NCBI GenBank assembly: GCA_030149625.1
Contig: JASLHP010000424.1
Span: forward strand, 1 to 6,606
Direction: 5' to 3'
Length of the DNA: 6,606 nucleotides
DNA from: Solirubrobacteraceae bacterium
GTDB lineage: Bacteria; Actinomycetota; Thermoleophilia; Solirubrobacterales; Solirubrobacteraceae
The notes beneath the pieces were generated by a model. It did not search any database, was not told where the DNA came from, and was given only the letters and a program-made list of their open reading frames with translations. Every line of letters begins with the position of its first letter. Position 1 is the first letter of the stretch. Both the position numbers and the translations under genes were made by a program. This document shows, one piece after another, positions 5,962-6,606 of the stretch.

Positions 5962-6606
5962 ATGGACGGCATGACCCCTCTCGAGCGCTCGGCGCTGCTG
6001 GCGATCGCCGCGCTCACAGCGCTCGCGGGTATCGCCAACTATGAGGCGTGGCCGGCCGTGCCGCGCTTCGCGATCGCCACGCTCGCGCTCGCGGGACTCG
6101 CTTGGGTGGTGTCGTTCGCCACCGAGCAGCTGGGCGAGCGTTTCGGCCCGGGCGTCACCGGCATGATGCAGTCGACGCTCGGCAACCTGCCCGAGCTGTT
6201 CGTCGTGATCTTCGCGCTGAACAAGGGCGAGCTCGTCGTCGCGCAGACGGCGATCATCGGCTCGATTCTCGCCAACGCGCTGCTCGTGCTCGGCCTCGTG
6301 ATCGTCGTCGGCGCCCGCCGCTCGCCCGACCGCCTGATGCGCTTCTCAAAGCGCCTGCCGCGCGACACCGCCACGCTGCTGCAGGTCACCGTCTTCATCA
6401 TCGTGCTGCTCGGCCTGTCGCTCGCCAACCACGACCCCGCGAGCCACCACGTCAAGGCGATCTCGATCGTCGGCGCGATCTGCCTGCTCGTCGTCTACAT
6501 GACGTGGGTCGTGCCGTATCTGCGCGCCGACGCGCTGCCCGGGGAGCACGCGGCGGCCCGCCGCGACGCCGCCGAGGTAGGGGCCGCGGCCGGGGCCGGT
6601 GCCGGG
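5962..6606 (+). CDS. Ca2+/H+ antiporter, CaCA/CAX (ChaA-like) family, N-terminal part
   Basis: Membrane exchanger that expels calcium, or a similar cation, in return for protons. The 215 visible residues cover the first half; the gene runs off the right edge. Hydrophobic segments at about 11-24, 36-53, 75-87, 93-117, 138-155 and 167-185 are membrane helices. The first alpha-repeat shows the CAX signature: GMMQSTLGNLPELFVVIFAL (67-86, with N75 and E78) followed by GSILANALLVLG (100-111, with N105). After helix 6 an Ala/Gly-rich stretch begins (206-215), probably the loop between the two halves. ATG 5962 is chosen for its position 11 nt after TATTGT; ATG 5971 and the in-frame ATG 5923 (adding MRYRPLWLLSLAR) are alternatives. 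It is divergent from the FAH gene. Family secure, ion specificity inferred. Confidence 0.9.
   Translation, partial: MDGMTPLERSALLAIAALTALAGIANYEAWPAVPRFAIATLALAGLAWVVSFATEQLGERFGPGVTGMMQSTLGNLPELFVVIFALNKGELVVAQTAIIGSILANALLVLGLVIVVGARRSPDRLMRFSKRLPRDTATLLQVTVFIIVLLGLSLANHDPASHHVKAISIVGAICLLVVYMTWVVPYLRADALPGEHAAARRDAAEVGAAAGAGAG

Noticed and set aside
6570..6606. G+C-rich run at the right edge as a terminator or repeat element
   Set aside because: It is in frame with the antiporter and encodes an Ala/Gly-rich loop (GAAAGAGAG).

Overview
This window comes from a G+C-rich bacterial chromosome, most likely an actinobacterium. Thermoleophilia/Solirubrobacterales is my best guess, from the overall protein flavour, the TANNNT boxes placed just before start codons, and the secreted protein with YLGV...GKSLAQIA repeats. 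No phage, plasmid, insertion sequence, CRISPR array, tRNA or rRNA is visible. It reads as ordinary core chromosome: eight protein genes, mostly transcribed alone from short divergent or convergent gaps. I do not see an obviously new multi-gene system. The points worth a second look are in the control regions and in two odd protein segments.

Layout. (1) 1-724, minus: N-terminal part of the primary sigma factor (SigA/RpoD), with its C-terminus beyond the left edge. It has a histidine-rich linker made by a 21-bp tandem duplication, and probably a TTG start. (2) 725-924: divergent control region. (3) 925-1929, plus: GTP cyclohydrolase IB (FolE2/MptA family), for folate or pterin synthesis. (4) 1995-2549, minus: PgsA-type CDP-alcohol phosphatidyltransferase, for phosphatidylglycerol synthesis. 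(5) 2607-3596, plus: aldo/keto reductase, divergent from pgsA across 57 bp. (6) 3627-4241, minus: small membrane-anchored or secreted protein with two copies of a helical repeat, function unknown. (7) 4394-4975, plus: ClpP protease subunit, without tig or clpX beside it. (8) 5043-5843, minus: fumarylacetoacetate hydrolase (FAH) superfamily enzyme, substrate unknown. (9) 5962-6606, plus: N-terminal part of a CaCA/CAX-type Ca2+/H+ antiporter, running off the right edge.

The genes do not form one pathway; each looks like a stand-alone housekeeping transcription unit. A shared theme lies in the control regions. folE2, clpP and the FAH gene each have a CGCTAGNNT box 6-10 nt before the start codon, with no usable Shine-Dalgarno site, which suggests leaderless or nearly leaderless mRNAs. 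In front of folE2 and clpP an inverted repeat covers the -35 position. By contrast the aldo/keto reductase and the repeat protein have clear Shine-Dalgarno sites, which fix their starts downstream of the longest possible ORF. Several long open frames on the opposite strands are by-products of G+C-rich codon use and are left out.
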